From: an uncultured Hyphomicrobiales bacterium
Lineage (GTDB): Bacteria > Pseudomonadota > Alphaproteobacteria > Rhizobiales > Beijerinckiaceae
Reading direction: 5' to 3'
Assembly: GCA_903902915.1 (NCBI GenBank)
Contig: CAIUWR010000059.1
Span: 1-44,180, forward strand
Length of the DNA: 44,180 nucleotides
Under the pieces are notes generated by a model, which did not search any database, was not told the DNA's origin, and was given only the letters and a program-made list of their open reading frames with translations. Shown here one piece after another: positions 41,854 to 44,180 of the stretch (position 1 is its first letter; each line of letters begins with the position of its first letter). The translations under genes and the position numbers were made by a program.

Positions 41854-44039
41854 CTACATCTCTCGCGCAAACCACCGAATGCGCCCGACGATGTTCATCT
41901 CATCGACCAGGCGCTCATAGGGAGAATAGTGGGTATTGTCGGAAACGATACGCACCTGAGGTGGGTCGCTGTTTGGAATATGCTCCAAGCGTTTCGCTAC
42001 AAGCCCCATACCGTCATGGAGAACGAAGATGCCGGGCGGCGTTGGCATGCGTCGGCTCGTATCGACCAGCACCACGTCGCCACTGTTGAGGGTCGGCGTC
42101 ATACTGTCCCCCTCGACATGCATGATGCGCAGGTTCGAGGGGTCGGTTTTGAGCCCCTGCTTGATCCATGATTTCTGGAAGTGATAGGGCCGCCCGTAAT
42201 CGGGCTCCATATCAATGTGGTTCCCGCCGCCCATGGAAGGCCTGATGTTCACATAGGGTACGGCGACGAAGGCATGGTCCGGATTCTCAAGGATTGGGGA
42301 CTCGCCTTCCACCTCCCCCAAGCGCTGGATGGCCAGGCCAAGCGGACGTTCGCCGTCGCAATAATCCTCCCAAACCGTCGATTTGGCGATCAGCGCGGGA
42401 ACCGTGCGGACCGTGAATGTCGCGGGGTCGAGGCCCTTCTTCACCTGCCCCCAGCCAAGCGGCATGGACACCGGGGCGCCGGGGCGTCCGCGCGGCGACA
42501 GGGGCGCGACCGCCGTCGCCATGCGGTCGTTGCGCAGATAGTCAAGGAAGATGCGGCCCGCGCGCTCCTTCTTGGCCATGTTCAGCAAAAAGCGATGCGG
42601 CGCGTCGGCGGCCATGGCCTTGCAGAGATCGCGGGCGAAGGCTTTGGCCGCAGGCCAATCGACGCCCTGCCCCATCACTGGGGTCACAACATGCAGCCCC
42701 TTGCCGCCCGTGGTCTTGCAGAAGCTCACAAGGCCAAGCTGCGCGAGCCTGTCGCGGATCTCGCGGGCGCTTTCGATCACAGCGGCGAAATCCACGTCGG
42801 GCGCCGGATCGAGGTCGAACACCAACCGGCCCGGCTGCTCCGGCGCGAAGGGCGCGCAATTCCAAGGGTGCAGCTCCACAGCGCCGCTCTGGGCCGCCGC
42901 CACCAGGGCTTCGATCCGGTCGAACTGGAGATAGGGCTTGCGGTCGCCCCAGACCTCGACTTCGGTGATCAGCGCCGACTGGCCCTTGGCGCCGTGGCGC
43001 TGGAAGAAAGTCTGCGCGCCATTGATCCCGTCGGGCATGCGGATCATCGAACAGGGGCGGCCTTTGACATGGGGCAGCATCCACGCGCCCACCGCCTCGT
43101 AATAACGCGCCAGATCGAACTTGGTGACGGGCTTGCCGTCGTTGGCGTCGGGCCAGAGGGGCTTGTCGGCCTGGCTGATGGTGACGCCCATCACGGGCCG
43201 GGAGCCGCGCGGCAGGACGCTTGCGCGCGCGGGCTCGCGCAGGCCGGTCGCCGCCGGGGCCTCAGCCTGCACTTCCGTGGCGGGCTTGTCCTCGCGCAGC
43301 CCCTTGAAGGACGCCTGACGGATGGCGCCGTCGCCGGTGAAGCCCGCATATTCGATCTCGGCGACAAGTTCCGGGCGGACCCAGTGGACCCCTGCGGCCT
43401 TTTTGGGCGCGCCCTTGCCCTTGAACGGGCTGGCGTCCGTCTCCAGCGCCTTCAGGCGCGGCATGACGCGGGCGAGCGCCTCGCGCCCGAAGCCCGTGCC
43501 GATCCGCCCCACATAAACCAGCTGGCCCTCCCGGTTCACACCGGCGATGAGGGAGCGGAAAGCGTCGCCCGTGGTGGTCCAGCCGCCGATCACCACCTCA
43601 TGGCCCTGTCGGCATTTGCACTTCACCCAGCTATCGCCCCGCCCGGAACGATAGGGCGCGTCCAGCCGCTTGGAGACGATCCCTTCCAGATCCATCCGGC
43701 AGGCGGACTTGAGAACGGCCTCCCCGGCGCTGAGGAAATGATCGACGAAGCGGATATTGGCGGGCGCCTTCGCCACAAGAGCCTTCAACCGCGCCTTGCG
43801 CTCCGCAAGCGGAAGCGGGCGCAAGTCCTCGTTGTCCGCGAACAACTGATCGAAGACGAAATAGACCAGATCCCGCGTGGTCCCTTGCGAGATAGCCGCC
43901 TGAAGCGCGGCGAAGTCCGGCGCGCCGGTGTGGTCCAACGCGACGACCTCGCCATCAAGGATCCCATCCGCCAGCCCCGCCCCGGCGGCGACGATTTCGG
44001 GGAATTTCGCAGACCAGTCGAGCCCCTTGCGGGTCAGAA
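41854..44039 (-). CDS. ligD: DNA ligase D fragment (ligase end + polymerase) fused to an S24 peptidase domain
   Basis: LigD carries out bacterial non-homologous end joining with Ku. The frame is open from the IS66 edge at 44039 ([16 protein letters not shown]) and includes the later ligase part ([47 protein letters not shown]). The primase-polymerase domain follows: [26 protein letters not shown] with catalytic acids, [21 protein letters not shown] and the usual tail [20 protein letters not shown]. The adenylation lysine motif (KxDG) and any phosphoesterase domain are lost upstream. After [10 protein letters not shown], near the normal C-terminus, about 150 residues (41854-42318) form an S24 peptidase domain: [20 protein letters not shown] with nucleophile Ser, and [11 protein letters not shown] with Lys. 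If a start remains, TTG 43938 is a candidate. Confidence 0.8.
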
Positions 44040-44180
44040 GTAGCCATGCGGCGAGGACCGCAGTCTACCGGGATGTATCTCCGTTTTGGAGGTTCGCCTT
44101 TTATATGTTTGTTTTTCAGGCTGCCTGAGAGTGGATGATCGGGGCTTGCGGCTTCCAATGCCACGGGAGCAGTTCATCAA
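44040..44180 (-). mobile_element. End of an IS66-family insertion sequence inside ligD
   Basis: The ligD frame breaks at 44039/44040. From there the sequence begins GTAGCCATGCGGCGAGGACC and continues to CTACC at 44069, a terminal repeat-like end typical in length for IS66. A short non-coding stretch and the end of a transposase gene follow. Only one end of the element lies in the window, so the 8-bp target duplication expected for IS66 cannot be checked. Confidence 0.75.
44116..44180 (-). CDS. IS66-family transposase (TnpC), C-terminal end only
   Basis: The last 21 codons read DELLPWHWKPQAPIIHSQAA-stop. I/VDELLPWxW is the hallmark end of IS66 transposases of the TnpC type. The gene enters from the right edge of the window and ends 77 bp before the element edge. 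Activity of the element cannot be judged from this fragment. Confidence 0.88.
   Translation of the reverse strand, partial: DELLPWHWKPQAPIIHSQAA

Noticed and set aside
42181-44043. Long open frame on the plus strand opposite ligD
   Set aside because: Mirror frame of the LigD coding sequence with no recognisable domain.

Overview
The window comes from a GC-rich alphaproteobacterium, most likely of the order Hyphomicrobiales (Rhizobiales). The main evidence is the conserved minus-strand gene order dapA - smpB - ... - rpoZ - rsh - ... - pyrE - pdxJ - acpS - lepB - rnc - era - ... - recO, typical of that order, plus a NYN/LabA-type gene beside rpoZ. The family or genus cannot be fixed from the sequence alone. 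Function calls rest on reading motifs and recalling protein families; no database search was run.

Left half (1-24.85 kb) is mainly chromosomal backbone. It starts with the first codons of an ISAs1-like transposase. Then, mostly on the minus strand, come recO, an MFS exporter, a DUF1737 protein, era, rnc and lepB. A parDE toxin-antitoxin pair on the opposite strand splits lepB from acpS-pdxJ-pyrE. An ABC exporter, a DUF1330 protein, a class II glutamine amidotransferase and a TonB-like protein lie between pyrE and the (p)ppGpp synthase/hydrolase gene. rpoZ, a NYN nuclease, a family 5-like uracil-DNA glycosylase, a peroxiredoxin, smpB and dapA follow. An orphan antitoxin-like HTH regulator with a 19-bp palindrome stands divergent to a soluble lytic transglycosylase. 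Two solute-binding proteins without permeases, an alpha/beta hydrolase and tRNA-Ser(GCT) close the block.

Right half (24.85-44.18 kb) is a mosaic accessory region beginning just after the tRNA. It holds VOC, cupin, luciferase-like (LLM) and carboxymuconolactone-decarboxylase-like enzymes. A GC-rich thiOSGE operon under a TPP riboswitch follows. Then come three glutathione S-transferases, a repeat-type membrane protein, a diheme cytochrome c peroxidase, a YnfA-type membrane protein, and a large serine recombinase module (small ORF - DUF2924 - recombinase - ParB-like HTH). Two gene relics are recognisable: the tail of the ParB-like gene near 32.1 kb, and the last codons of a second VOC gene at 34.96 kb. 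They show repeated gain and loss of modules.

The most unusual object is at the right end. A DNA ligase D gene has lost its 5' part to an IS66-family insertion. At its 3' end it is fused in frame to the S24 (LexA/CI-type) peptidase domain of a phage-like repressor, giving a polymerase-S24 protein that I do not recognise as a described architecture.
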